Source: Terriglobia bacterium
GTDB taxonomy: Bacteria > Acidobacteriota > Terriglobia > JAIQFV01
Assembly: GCA_028716525.1 (NCBI GenBank)
Contig: JAQUPQ010000010.1
Coordinates: forward strand, 40,298 to 104,297
Reading direction: 5' to 3'
DNA length: 64,000 nt
Shown: in pieces, positions 18,549 through 27,484 of the stretch
Layout: the number at the start of each line of letters is the position of its first letter
Numbering within the stretch: position 1 is the stretch's first letter
Program-made: the position numbers and the translations under genes
Notes under the pieces: model-generated
What the model was told of the DNA's origin: nothing
Seen by the model: only the letters and a program-made list of their open reading frames with translations
Database searches by the model: none

Positions 18549-19757
18549 ATGACGGCTTTAAATCAAGAGGCCATTGCCAAACGGGCCCAAGAGTATGAGA
18601 AGGACATCATCAAGTTTATGCGCGACCTCATCGCCATTCCCAGCGAAAGCTCGCAGGAGGAAGGCGTGGTCATGCGCATCAAGGAAGAGATGCACAAGGT
18701 GGGTTTCGATGAAGTGACCATCGACCCCATGGGAAATATTTTGGGGCGCATTGGCACCGGTAAGCACATCCTGGCCGGCGACGCTCATGTGGACACCGTC
18801 GGCGTCGGTAATCCCGGCGAATGGCAGTGGGACCCGTTCAAAGGAAAATTTGAGAACGGCATCATCTATGGCCGCGGCGCCACGGACCAGGAATCGGGGC
18901 TGGTCGCCATGGTGTACGGCGTTGCCATCCTCAAAGACCTCGATCTTTCCGGCGACTTTACTTACTACATCGTCGGCAGCGTCCAGGAAGAAGATTGCGA
19001 CGGACTGTGTTGGCAGTACATCGTCAATGAAGACAAGCTGGTGCCGGAGTGCGTTGTTCTCACCGAACCCACCAACATGAACATCCACCGGGGACATCGC
19101 GGCCGCATGGAAATTGAGGTTCACATGAAGGGGGTCTCCTGCCACGGGTCGGCCCCGGAGCGCGGCGTGAACGCCATTTACAAGATGAACCAATTGATTA
19201 TCGAGATCGACGAGCTCAATCGCCGCTTAAAGCCTCATCCCTTTTTGGGAAAGGGATCCGTCACCGTAACCGAAATCCGTTCCCAATCACCTTCGCTGTG
19301 CGCCGTTCCGAATGGTTGCTCCATCCATTTGGATCGCAGGCTCACTTTGGGCGAAACCAAGCAATCAGCCGTCGACGAGATTCGAAATCTTCCTTCTTTC
19401 GGAGACGGGGAAGTGGAAGTGCTGCAGTACGCGCGTCCGAGTTGGCGGGGATTGACCTATCCGACTGAGAAGTATTACCCGACGTGGCTCATGGAAGAGA
19501 ATCACCCTTTGGTGCAGGCCGGAGTCAAGGCTTTTGAACGCGGCGTAGGACGTCCCACCAAGGTCGACAAATGGGTGTTTTCGACAAACGGCGTGGCCAC
19601 CATGGGCATGTTCGGAATTCCCTCCATCGGATTCGGTCCGGCGAATGAGATTTACGCCCACACCGTGAACGATCAAGTACCGGTGAAAGACCTTGTCGAC
19701 GGCGCCAAGTTCTTCGCAGCGTTCCCGTTGACTTACCTCGAACAGATCGGCGCCTGA
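18549..19757 (+). CDS. ygeY: M20-family zinc hydrolase, YgeY type
   Basis: 402 residues. Metal-site motifs in order: GDAHVDTVG (His and bridging region), GRGATDQESG, QEEDCDG (catalytic and metal Glu), LTEPTN, and a C-terminal IYAHTVND (His). This pattern and length fit the YgeY subgroup of M20 peptidases, found with purine, hydantoin and selenium-linked genes in E. coli. AAGGAG lies about 7 bases before the ATG at 18549, so the much longer open frame upstream is ignored. Activity is unknown; a deacylase or carbamoyl-amino-acid hydrolase is plausible, and the pyrimidine cluster at 28-35 kb lacks such an enzyme, but the link is speculative. Confidence 0.83.
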   Translation: MTALNQEAIAKRAQEYEKDIIKFMRDLIAIPSESSQEEGVVMRIKEEMHKVGFDEVTIDPMGNILGRIGTGKHILAGDAHVDTVGVGNPGEWQWDPFKGKFENGIIYGRGATDQESGLVAMVYGVAILKDLDLSGDFTYYIVGSVQEEDCDGLCWQYIVNEDKLVPECVVLTEPTNMNIHRGHRGRMEIEVHMKGVSCHGSAPERGVNAIYKMNQLIIEIDELNRRLKPHPFLGKGSVTVTEIRSQSPSLCAVPNGCSIHLDRRLTLGETKQSAVDEIRNLPSFGDGEVEVLQYARPSWRGLTYPTEKYYPTWLMEENHPLVQAGVKAFERGVGRPTKVDKWVFSTNGVATMGMFGIPSIGFGPANEIYAHTVNDQVPVKDLVDGAKFFAAFPLTYLEQIGA

Positions 19758-19768
19758 TGCTCTGGTAG

Positions 19769-19838
19769 ACCCGCCGAGCGCTTTTCTCGGCGGGTGGAAC
19801 AACCTCTTCTCCGACGCCGGGTTTTCCCCGGCGAGGAA
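19769..19838. repeat. Cluster of GC-rich hairpins
   Basis: ACCCGCCGAG (19769-19778) pairs with CTCGGCGGGT (19786-19795). Two more overlapping inverted repeats built from CGCCGGG/CCCGGCG and CCGGCGAG/CTCGCCGG follow up to about 19850, ending in GGTGCTACCC. A similar GGCCGGCGCTACCC string ends the gap near 29835. There is no T tract, so this looks more like a dispersed palindromic repeat than a terminator. Confidence 0.5.
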
Positions 19839-19874
19839 AGCTCTCGCCGGTGCTACCCAAACAAATAGTCTTCC

Positions 19875-21068
19875 ATGGGTGAAGCACCTCCAACCTCAAC
19901 TCACTGGCTGAACCGCAACATCGCGGCTATTGCAACCACCAGTTTTTTCTCCGACCTCTCCCACGAAACCGCCACGGCCATTCTTCCGGTGTTCCTGGCC
20001 TCCATCGGCGCCGCCCCGTCGGCGTTGGGGATCATTGAAGGGGTTGCCGACGCCATCTCCAGTTTCGCTAAAATGGGCGCGGGTTACTGGAGCGACCGCC
20101 TCGGCATCCGCAAGCCCATCGCGGTGATCGGATACCTATTCACTGCACTCGGCCAAGCGTCCTTTGGATTTGCCACTCACTGGACGCATGTCTTGGCGGG
20201 ACGAACAGCCGGCTGGTTCGGGCGCGGCATTCGAGGCCCGGTGCGGGATGCCATCGCCTCGGAATCCACGGAACCTCAGCATTATGGCAAGGTGTTTGGC
20301 TTCGATCGAACCCTCGACACGCTCGGCGCTATACTCGGCCCTTCGACGGCATTGGCGCTGGTCGCATGGACCAGCTATCGAAATATCTTCTTCCTGACCT
20401 TCATTCCCGGCCTGCTGGCCGTGTTGACCGTTGGGTTCCTAGTCAAGGCCAAGAAGCTCCCGCCTAATCCCACTCTTTCGTTTCGGCAAAGCCTAAGAAA
20501 TTTGCCGCCCGACTTTCGCTTTTTCCTGGTGGGTGTGGGAATCTTCGGCGCCGGAGATTTTGCGCACACCTTGCTCATTCTCAGGGCTTCACAGATGCTC
20601 ACACCGGCGCATGGCCCTGCGACCGCTGCCAAGCTGGCGATTAGTCTCTATCTCATTCACAACATCATTTATGCCGCGGCGTCCTACCCGGTCGGATACC
20701 TGGCCGACCGCTTTGGCAAACGGCGCTTTCTCGCCGCCGGCTATTTCATCAGCGGTTTGATGTGTGCCGGATTCCTCTTCCCGATCTCACACTACTACTA
20801 TCTAGGAATTCTATTCGCGCTGGCCGGGCTGTTCATCGCCATTGAAGATGCCTTGGAGCGTGCCATCGCCGCTGAGTTGCTGCCTGCGGAGGTACGCGCT
20901 TCGGGTTACGGTGTCCTGGCCACCATCAACGGCGTCGGCGACTTCGTATCCAGCGTCGTCGTCGGCTTGCTGTGGGCACATGTCTCCACCGGGGCAGGAT
21001 TTCTTTACAGCGGGATCCTGAGTATTATCGGCGCTTTCATGATTGCCCGGGTTCGGAAATCCAATTAA
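19875..21068 (+). CDS. Major facilitator superfamily transporter
   Basis: A 397-residue integral membrane protein with about 12 hydrophobic segments. The loop between helices 2 and 3 has the MFS signature GYWSDRLGIRKP. FGRGIRGPVRDAI (about 115-127) and the pseudo-repeat GYLADRFGKRR (about 275-285) mark the second half. The family around this sequence includes fosmidomycin-resistance-like efflux pumps, but substrate cannot be inferred. It is a stand-alone gene after the hydrolase. Confidence 0.87.
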   Translation: MGEAPPTSTHWLNRNIAAIATTSFFSDLSHETATAILPVFLASIGAAPSALGIIEGVADAISSFAKMGAGYWSDRLGIRKPIAVIGYLFTALGQASFGFATHWTHVLAGRTAGWFGRGIRGPVRDAIASESTEPQHYGKVFGFDRTLDTLGAILGPSTALALVAWTSYRNIFFLTFIPGLLAVLTVGFLVKAKKLPPNPTLSFRQSLRNLPPDFRFFLVGVGIFGAGDFAHTLLILRASQMLTPAHGPATAAKLAISLYLIHNIIYAAASYPVGYLADRFGKRRFLAAGYFISGLMCAGFLFPISHYYYLGILFALAGLFIAIEDALERAIAAELLPAEVRASGYGVLATINGVGDFVSSVVVGLLWAHVSTGAGFLYSGILSIIGAFMIARVRKSN

Positions 21069-21184
21069 CTTGATCGGAAGGTCGGATCGGTTCAAATGCC
21101 AGCTCAAGCTGTAAATCACAACTATTGAATTGTCTTCTATGGGGGTTCTGCCGCGTCGAAGACGCCGTCCCTTTGACCAACTGG

Positions 21185-21412
21185 TCAGTGGACCAAACGT
21201 TCCACCTTGGTGGGAACATTCATCATGAAATCAATGCTGACGAGGTCGCCCGGCTGAGGATCGCTGTAGACCGATTCCACAGGGACTCGTGAAGCTTGTA
21301 TCGTCTTATCGGGATCTTCCAGAAAAAAATAGTACAGATCATGGAAACGCTGTCCATGGATGTCAGAGGGCGCAACCTTCACGATTTGTGCTTTTCGGGG
21401 TCCAAGAAGCAT
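21185..21412 (-). CDS. Small hypothetical protein
   Basis: A 75-residue frame with a balanced composition and an ordered-looking pattern of alternating hydrophobic residues (QIVKVAPSDIHG, HDLYYFFLED, GDLVSIDFMMNVP). It could form a small beta-barrel. I do not recognise a family. No strong ribosome site is visible before the ATG; an internal GTG is possible. It lies alone in an 800-base gap between convergent and divergent neighbours. It may be a genuine small gene or a chance frame. Confidence 0.4.
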   Translation of the reverse strand: MLLGPRKAQIVKVAPSDIHGQRFHDLYYFFLEDPDKTIQASRVPVESVYSDPQPGDLVSIDFMMNVPTKVERLVH

Positions 21413-21868
21413 TTTCTAGTCTCAATCGTACCGGAGGCGATTGATCACAGGCCTCGGTCGCACTTCGTAAGACGCGGGCTGGTAATCGCAGGATATTGTC
21501 AAATTAAGTGCATGGCCCCTGAAAGGGACACCTTCAATAGCCCGGGGTTGCGCTCTCAGCAACCCTGGGTTAGCACGTTTCAGAAAATGAGCCCTGAAAG
21601 GGCTTTCTAGAATATCAAATCACATTTCCAGGCGGCAAAATCAATGCCAGTGATTCCAGCACACGCAGTACCGCAAAATTGTCTCTAAATGGACCAATAA
21701 GTCCTCGGTCCGAATATCGACCGGAGCTGCCAGATCTCAGCGCTTTCGCGGTGCACTGAATTCCCGTACGTCACCAACTTCCGATTTACAGAAACGCCGC
21801 GCTTCAGTATTCTACCGCTTCGGCTTGAAGCAACATCTCAAATTTATTCTCACCAACATTCGACACTT
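21413..21868. other. Intergenic region with a GCCCTGAAAGGGC-type repeat
   Basis: Between 21509 and 21611 are two CCCTGAAAGGG palindromes (near 21515 and 21592) around an imperfect hairpin AGCCCGGGGTTGC/GCAACCCTGGGTT. This composite is a dispersed repeat type I know from several phyla; its function is unknown. The remaining bases carry no gene I can support. The promoter for the deoxyribosyltransferase-like gene probably lies in the last 150 bases. Confidence 0.55.
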
Positions 21869-22348
21869 ATGCTGGCTTATCTATCCGGATCGATTGAAAA
21901 CTCTCCCGACGGCGGCCGCGCCTGGCGGGCCGCCCTCAAACCGTTCCTGCAAGACACCTTGCGCCATGAAGTTTATGACCCTTCAGAGGCCATTCCTGCT
22001 TTTCTGGGTTCTGAAGTCTACGAATCTTTCCGCGGATGGAAAAAGGCGGAGCCTGATCGCTTTCGAGCGGTGGTGCGAAGCATCATCGCGCACGATTTGG
22101 ACATCCTGACCCGAAGGGCCAGCTACGTCATCTGCAATTGGGATGAATCGACCATCCTCGGAGGCGGAACCCACGGGGAACTGACTGTCGCCTATCACCG
22201 CGGAATCCCCGTCTATTTGGTGACCCATCTGCCGCTTGAAACCATCAGCGGTTGGATTTTAGGATGCGCCGATCTCCTCCTTCCTAATTTTTCTGAATTG
22301 CGCGTCTTTCTCGAAAGAAAATACGGCCTGCCCAATCTGTCGTTGTAA
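21869..22348 (+). CDS. Nucleoside 2-deoxyribosyltransferase-like protein
   Basis: 159 residues. The N-terminal YLSGSIE matches the opening motif of nucleoside 2-deoxyribosyltransferases and related small hydrolases. WDESTILGGGTHGEL (about 91-105) carries the acidic and GGGT...E residues seen in that fold's active site. The C-terminus is compact. It is followed by an NTPase and thymidine kinase on the same strand, so a role in deoxynucleoside salvage or nucleotide house-cleaning is a fair inference. Phage-type homologues of this fold also exist. The start at 21869 begins right at MLAYLSG. Confidence 0.7.
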   Translation: MLAYLSGSIENSPDGGRAWRAALKPFLQDTLRHEVYDPSEAIPAFLGSEVYESFRGWKKAEPDRFRAVVRSIIAHDLDILTRRASYVICNWDESTILGGGTHGELTVAYHRGIPVYLVTHLPLETISGWILGCADLLLPNFSELRVFLERKYGLPNLSL

Positions 22349-22411
22349 ATCGGAACGAGAGCTTCCAGATTTGAGAGGAATGGCTTCAATCGCAGAGGAG
22401 ATATCACGTTT

Positions 22412-22999
22412 ATGATCATTGCTGTGGGTTCGATCCGCGGACCCAAGGTGGAAGCAGCACGGGAAGTGGGGACCCTGCTGCAGGCCCGGTTTTTTTCCTC
22501 CAGCGGGCAGGTGAAGCTTCTGATACGTGAGGCTGCAAGCGGCGTCCCTGCCATGCCGACGACCCTGGATGAAATGATGCAGGGCGCGAAGAACCGCACT
22601 CGATCTTTGAAGAGTTCATTGACAGCCGAAGGTGTTCATCCGGATTTTCTTGTGGGGATGGAAGGGGGCTTTGTTGTCGTGTCCAACGAGGGTCAACGGT
22701 GCTGCTTTCTCCAAAATTGGGCGTACGTGTGTGATGCCGAGCGGGGCGCATTTGGCGCCAGTGGCGCCATCCCGGTGCCTGAAGGGATTGCCCGCCAGGT
22801 GCTGGACGGCGGCCGGGAGCTGGCCGACGTAATCGACGAATTCGCTCAACGACGGGACGTGCGCAGCCAAGAAGGGACCTGGGGTCTTCTTTCATGCGAT
22901 CTGATTTCCCGGAAAGACGCTTTTAAAATTGCGTTGCTCAATGCCTTCGCCCCGTTCTATAATCCGCGCGCTTATTCCACTGAGGCCTCTTATCCATGA
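22412..22999 (+). CDS. DUF84-family inosine/xanthosine triphosphatase (YjjX-like)
   Basis: 195 residues. The N-terminal [19 protein letters not shown] parallels the GSxNPxKxxAv opening of the ITPase/Maf-like fold, and [10 protein letters not shown] (about 75-84) is the central DUF84 motif. Such enzymes remove deaminated purine triphosphates (ITP, XTP). The stop overlaps the thymidine kinase ATG (ATGA at 22996-22999), so the two are translationally coupled. The C-terminal half is a little longer than E. coli YjjX. Confidence 0.83.
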   Translation: MIIAVGSIRGPKVEAAREVGTLLQARFFSSSGQVKLLIREAASGVPAMPTTLDEMMQGAKNRTRSLKSSLTAEGVHPDFLVGMEGGFVVVSNEGQRCCFLQNWAYVCDAERGAFGASGAIPVPEGIARQVLDGGRELADVIDEFAQRRDVRSQEGTWGLLSCDLISRKDAFKIALLNAFAPFYNPRAYSTEASYP

Positions 23000-23565
23000 A
23001 CATTACAAAAGGAAGTACCGGCTGGATCGAAGTGATCTGCGGCTGCATGTTTTCAGGAAAGAGCGAGGAACTGATCCGCCGGCTGCGTCGCGCTGAAATC
23101 GCACAACAGCGCGTCCAGATTTTCAAACCCAAGCTCGATAACCGTTACGGCGAGGATCACATTTATTCCCACAGCGAGCTGAAGATCAAAGCCGAATTGG
23201 TCGCTGACGCCGACGAAATCCAGCGGATAACCGATGCCCGCACGGAAGTCGTGGGAATCGATGAAGGACAGTTCCTCGGTGACCACCTGCCGCGCGTTGC
23301 CGACATCCTCGCGAACATGGGCAAACGCGTCATCGTCGCCGGTCTGGACACCGATTACCTGGGAAAGCCCTTCGAGCCCATGCCCGTGATGATGGCCATC
23401 GCCGAAGAAGTCACCAAAACACTGGCCATCTGCATGCGCTGCGGCAACCCGGCCATGCACACCCAGCGGCTGATCGACAGCGATGAGCGTGTCGTGGTGG
23501 GCGCCAAGGGCATGTACGAGGCCCGCTGCCGCCGCTGCTTCGATCCCGGGGCGCCGGGCAAGTAA
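22996..23565 (+). CDS. tdk: Thymidine kinase
   Basis: Phosphorylates thymidine to dTMP in salvage. 189 residues, type II TK. P-loop [15 protein letters not shown] (about 14-28), Walker B-like [10 protein letters not shown] (about 84-93), and a C-terminal structural zinc site with Cys pairs MRCGN and CRRC, as in bacterial TK. It overlaps the DUF84 gene by 4 bases. Together with the deoxyribosyltransferase-like gene it forms a nucleotide-salvage set. Confidence 0.95.
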   Translation: MNITKGSTGWIEVICGCMFSGKSEELIRRLRRAEIAQQRVQIFKPKLDNRYGEDHIYSHSELKIKAELVADADEIQRITDARTEVVGIDEGQFLGDHLPRVADILANMGKRVIVAGLDTDYLGKPFEPMPVMMAIAEEVTKTLAICMRCGNPAMHTQRLIDSDERVVVGAKGMYEARCRRCFDPGAPGK

Positions 23566-23590
23566 CCCACCTTTCGGGGACTCCCCTTTT

Positions 23591-23607
23591 ATATCGTAAT
23601 ACGATAT
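23591..23607. promoter_or_regulatory. 17-bp palindromic operator candidate
   Basis: ATATCGTA-A-TACGATAT is a perfect palindrome with 8-bp arms about 75 bases before the DUF488 gene. The size and symmetry fit a dimeric repressor. I know ATACGAT-type palindromes from small transcription regulators and antitoxins, but no cognate regulator is nearby, so the binder is unknown. Confidence 0.45.
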
Positions 23608-23683
23608 GATAGCTGCGCCACATTAAACCTGCAGGCGGAGCGCCCGTTCATGCCCTCCGGACCTTCAGCTATCGGATGAATCT

Positions 23684-24037
23684 ATGGTCAAGATGAAACG
23701 CGTTTACGAATCCCCTTCCCGCGACGATGGCTATCGAGTCTTGGTGGATCGCCTCTGGCCCCGCGGACTCACGCGCGAAAAGGCCCATATCGATGAGTGG
23801 TTGCGCAATATTGCGCCCTCCAACACTCTGCGCCAGTGGTATCAGCACGATCCGAATAAATGGACCGAATTCCAAAAGCGCTATGCCCGAGAGTTAAAGA
23901 CTCCGGCAGCGGCCGAATGTCTGACACGCCTCAAACAATTGGCACGCCAAAAGACGATCCTGACGCTTGTGTTCGGCTCCAAAGAAGAGAAACTCAACAA
24001 TGCGGCGGCATTGATGAGATTTCTTAAAGCACGATGA
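23684..24037 (+). CDS. DUF488-family protein
   Basis: 117 residues. The motif YRVLVDRLWPRGLTREKAHIDEWLR (about 18-42) followed by LRQWYQHDP and the C-terminal TLVFGSKEEKLNNAAAL is the diagnostic pattern of the short DUF488 family (E. coli YeaO type). Biochemical function is not established. ATG at 23684 has a second ATG three codons later. It stands alone with a palindromic operator candidate upstream. Confidence 0.85.
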   Translation: MVKMKRVYESPSRDDGYRVLVDRLWPRGLTREKAHIDEWLRNIAPSNTLRQWYQHDPNKWTEFQKRYARELKTPAAAECLTRLKQLARQKTILTLVFGSKEEKLNNAAALMRFLKAR

Positions 24038-24393
24038 AATGAAATTCCAGGAGTGGCGAGCCGCTCCAGCCCATTCGCCTGAAGTGACACATTCCGCAAA
24101 GACGCATCGCTGGACTTTTTCCGTTCCGGGAACCCGCTTGAATCCTTCATCAAATCCTTTTGAAGCCTAACCACTTTGAGATATGATTTGCACACTTTTG
24201 AGATCTTCAAACACATACGGAAAATCAGGGGCGCCGAGAAGCATGAAAATCCACCACCGGTTGATAACTTTTCTCCGCTGAGACGCAGAGGTCACAGAGA
24301 TGCCGCAGAGAATCTTCTCCACTCTTCGAATCAGGAACAATTTCCTGACACCTCACACCTGATACCCGACATTTTCTCCTGGAGCACACTGGC
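24038..24393. other. Intergenic region before lpxD
   Basis: No gene supported. It contains a dispersed GAGACGCAGAGGTCACAGAG-type repeat (about 24278-24297) and four 7-base units of the CACCTGA heptad family (24342-24369), immediately before the lpxD ribosome site. The rest is featureless to me. Confidence 0.5.
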
Positions 24394-25515
24394 GTGACTA
24401 AAAGCGCAAAGGAAATCGCTCAGCTTATCCATGGAATCGTGATCGGCGATTCTTCCCGAACTGTTGAAGGCATTTCATCGTTGGAAAAGGCCCGGGCGAA
24501 CACGCTCGTATGGGCGGATTCAGAAAAGAATCTGCGACGGGCCCTGGACGGCCCCGCCTCCGTCATCATCACCTCTGGAGGTTTGGCTCCCCGCTCGGCT
24601 GAAAAGCCTTCAAAGAAAACTTTCATTTCTGTGAAAAATCCCCGCCTGGCTTTTGCACGAGCCGTTTCCCTTTTTCAGCCCGAAGGAAGGATTGCTGTCG
24701 GAATTGATTCCACGGCGCAGATTGCTCCGGACGCCGAACTGGGCGAGGACGTCGCCGTCGGACCGTACGCCATCATCGAGTCGGGAGCGCGAATCGGCGC
24801 CCGATGCCAAATCGGGGCGCACTCGTTCATCGGAGCAGGAGTTCAAATCGGAGAGGGCGGGCGAATCTATCCTCGAGTCACGCTCTATCACGACGTCGCC
24901 CTCGGGGCCCGATGCGTGATTCACTCCGGTGCGGTTATTGGCAGCGACGGGTTCGGATTCGTCCCCGACCAAGGCCGTTATCACAAGTTCCCGCAAGTGG
25001 GCACGGTGCGGATCGGCGACGACGTGGAAATCGGCGCCAATACCACAATCGATCGAGGCGCCGTCGATGCCACGCTCATCGGTCGCGGTACCAAGATTGA
25101 CAATCTGGTCCAGATTGCGCACAACGTGGAGATCGGCGAGGATGTGGTGATCGCCGCACAAACCGGCATCTCGGGCGGAACCGTGATCGAAGATCGTTGC
25201 GTCATCGGCGGGCAGGTAGGAATGGGAGATCATGCCCGAGTCAAACGAGGGGCCGTGGTGGGCAGCAAGGGCGGTATTCTTCCAGGAAAGATTATTCGTG
25301 AAGGACAAGTCGTATGGGGAATTCCGGCCATCCCGCTGGATGAATACAAGGTTCTGAACGCCTTATGGCGGGGACTGCCGAAGCTCAAGAAAGATGTCGA
25401 AGCACTAAGAAAAATGAAAACGTCCGGCTCTTCGGAAAACTCTCCGAAAAAGAAATCGGCAAAGAAACCTCAAGCTAGAAACTCAACCCGAAAACGCGCC
25501 AAGTCCAAACGATGA
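24394..25515 (+). CDS. lpxD: UDP-3-O-acylglucosamine N-acyltransferase
   Basis: Adds the N-linked acyl chain in lipid A synthesis, after LpxC. The N-terminal uridine-binding LpxD domain (about 1-100) is followed by a left-handed beta-helix of hexapeptide repeats (about 103-310, such as IGARCQIGAHSFIGAG). VQIAHNVEIGEDVVIAAQTG holds the catalytic His. The GTG start has GGAG 9 bases upstream. The last 35 residues form an unusual Lys/Arg/Ser tail (KKKSAKKPQARN and onward), absent from typical LpxD of about 340 residues; it could bind membrane or nucleic acid or simply be a drifted end. No other lpx gene is adjacent. Confidence 0.93.
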   Translation: MTKSAKEIAQLIHGIVIGDSSRTVEGISSLEKARANTLVWADSEKNLRRALDGPASVIITSGGLAPRSAEKPSKKTFISVKNPRLAFARAVSLFQPEGRIAVGIDSTAQIAPDAELGEDVAVGPYAIIESGARIGARCQIGAHSFIGAGVQIGEGGRIYPRVTLYHDVALGARCVIHSGAVIGSDGFGFVPDQGRYHKFPQVGTVRIGDDVEIGANTTIDRGAVDATLIGRGTKIDNLVQIAHNVEIGEDVVIAAQTGISGGTVIEDRCVIGGQVGMGDHARVKRGAVVGSKGGILPGKIIREGQVVWGIPAIPLDEYKVLNALWRGLPKLKKDVEALRKMKTSGSSENSPKKKSAKKPQARNSTRKRAKSKR

Positions 25516-25536
25516 CAACGGACAACTCCCCGCGTC

Positions 25537-27360
25537 TCATTTGGCCTTGATCATCACACTCCCCACTTTATCAATTTCATAATTATAGAGGACCACTTTG
25601 ATGGATTCGTCCGGCGCCTGCATGGGAATTCGGAACGTGAATGGAATCCCCTCTTTCATGACACGGGCGTAGGTGTCTTCTTTGAGATTCATTTCCAATG
25701 TTTCCCAGGAATCGCCCAAGTAGCGTCCCTTCGAATCACCGTAAAACGTCGTGATCGACAACTTTCCATGATGCAAGTCGTTCGATGTCTGGAACGGAAC
25801 GGCATTGGGATTGATATTCAAATCGATTTGAATCTCGGGCTTCTCGGGCGAAGACGTATTCTGGTGAGCGGTCGCTTTAAACCGAATATCATTGACCTCT
25901 CCGCGATAAGCTCCGGCCGCGGCAATGCGGCTGTAGGTCAGAAACGCTTCCCGATCAAAAGGCACCAATTGATCCCGGGCGTAGTATCCTCGACGGAACG
26001 ACACCTTCAAACCCGGCCGATTCACGCGCACGAAAATCTGACGATACGCCCCGTTGAAATTCGTATTCTTGGGATAATAGCCCAGCAGATATTCACCCAT
26101 GCTGGTCTCGTTGACTTGATTCAAGGCGTTCGAAATGTCGCTATGGATGGACGCCATTCCGCCTGTCATGAAGGCCACATTTCGGAGGCTGGTTAGAGCG
26201 AAGGTGCGACTGAAACTGCCTTGATTGAAGTTCTGAGGGCGTTGAACGGGAGGCATGTTCATGCGCGGACCGCCGAGAGCCCGGCCGGAATTTTCCGCTG
26301 AAAAAGGTGGTGCAGTGCTTTGTATGCCGGAGGCGGAGTACACCCCGCCGGTCTGAAATGTATCGATCACCACGCGCGCATCATTGGCCATGGCAGCAAT
26401 ACTTTTATCGTTTTCCAGGCGCGGCAGGAACAGTCCATTTTCACTGAAAAAGAGCAGATGCTTCTCACCCTCCACGTAGCGGAGGTACTCAATGGCGGTG
26501 TAGATGTTCTGCAAATCCAGGTGTGTCATGGCCGCCGTCGAAACGTACTCTTCAAACGGCAAATCGGTGATGCCGTTGGCCGCTACCTGATCAAACGGCG
26601 ATGTGGTGCTGGGATTAATGAGCGCGTTGGTGACTTGCTGGGTGTCTTGCTGAATTTGCCCGGAGTCCGTAATACGCCCCCGCGGGACTTGCCGCGAGGC
26701 TAAAGCTCCGGGAGCCAGAAAGATCTTGTCAATATCGCTTTGAGAGGATTTCGGAAGGTCGTGGCTGCCATAAATAGCCGCCAGGCCGCTGAAGCGCAAT
26801 TCCAACCCGGCTTCAATCTTTTCGGAGTACTTCTTGTAACGCTCCAAAACCTCAACGACCTTGGCGCGATCCGTTGTAAAGTCCGTCGCCCGGTTATAAG
26901 CAAACACCGCGACTTGATCCTGCGGAAGCAAGCTGTCCTTCACGAACTGAATAATTGAATCAACGCTCTTGAAGGGCCGCTGGATGCGTCCGCTTCCCAG
27001 AAGAATCAGAAACGTTCGGCTGCTTTGGGGCGCCAATTCAAACGGCGAAATCCGACGGAGCATCACTTTCTGATTCGGAGTCGGTGTTTGTGTGGTGAAT
27101 CGTTCAACGGAAAAATGACGGATTTCTTGAGGCACACGATTTTCAAAAATCGTGAAATCGCTCTTCCCCAAATCCAAAACCGGTTTGCCGTTTTGATCCG
27201 TGACACGCACGTTCACCGGAACCAGGGTGACTTGCACGCGAATGGTCCCGGGAGGCCCCGGTTCCTGAGCCCTTGTGGTGCCAAAGAACGGCCAGCCCGC
27301 CCATCCTCCGCCTATCAGAATTAGAATGAATGCCGAATTCAGAATCCATTTTGATTTCAC
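25537..27360 (-). CDS. Secreted VWFA-related protein of the acidobacterial type
   Basis: 607 residues. An N-terminal hydrophobic signal (about 8-30) is followed by VQVTLVPVNVRVTDQNGKPVLDLGKSDFTIFENRVPQEIRHFSVE, the characteristic opening of the VWFA-related domain described in Acidobacteria (TIGR03436). The VWA fold spans about 95-420 with RTFLILLGSGRIQ in place of a full MIDAS DxSxS, so metal-dependent adhesion may be reduced. A C-terminal beta-rich region follows. Function is unknown; these proteins are numerous in acidobacterial genomes and support the taxonomic guess. Confidence 0.82.
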   Translation of the reverse strand: MKSKWILNSAFILILIGGGWAGWPFFGTTRAQEPGPPGTIRVQVTLVPVNVRVTDQNGKPVLDLGKSDFTIFENRVPQEIRHFSVERFTTQTPTPNQKVMLRRISPFELAPQSSRTFLILLGSGRIQRPFKSVDSIIQFVKDSLLPQDQVAVFAYNRATDFTTDRAKVVEVLERYKKYSEKIEAGLELRFSGLAAIYGSHDLPKSSQSDIDKIFLAPGALASRQVPRGRITDSGQIQQDTQQVTNALINPSTTSPFDQVAANGITDLPFEEYVSTAAMTHLDLQNIYTAIEYLRYVEGEKHLLFFSENGLFLPRLENDKSIAAMANDARVVIDTFQTGGVYSASGIQSTAPPFSAENSGRALGGPRMNMPPVQRPQNFNQGSFSRTFALTSLRNVAFMTGGMASIHSDISNALNQVNETSMGEYLLGYYPKNTNFNGAYRQIFVRVNRPGLKVSFRRGYYARDQLVPFDREAFLTYSRIAAAGAYRGEVNDIRFKATAHQNTSSPEKPEIQIDLNINPNAVPFQTSNDLHHGKLSITTFYGDSKGRYLGDSWETLEMNLKEDTYARVMKEGIPFTFRIPMQAPDESIKVVLYNYEIDKVGSVMIKAK

Positions 27361-27484
27361 TACAACCTCCCATGAAAAAATGTTGCGCCGTCTTCCGGGA
27401 TTGGTTTCTTCTCTTATTGATACACTTTCCCCGGTTCAAAAGTTTAATTCGGGAATGAGGTAAGTTGAACAAAGGTACGGGGTT

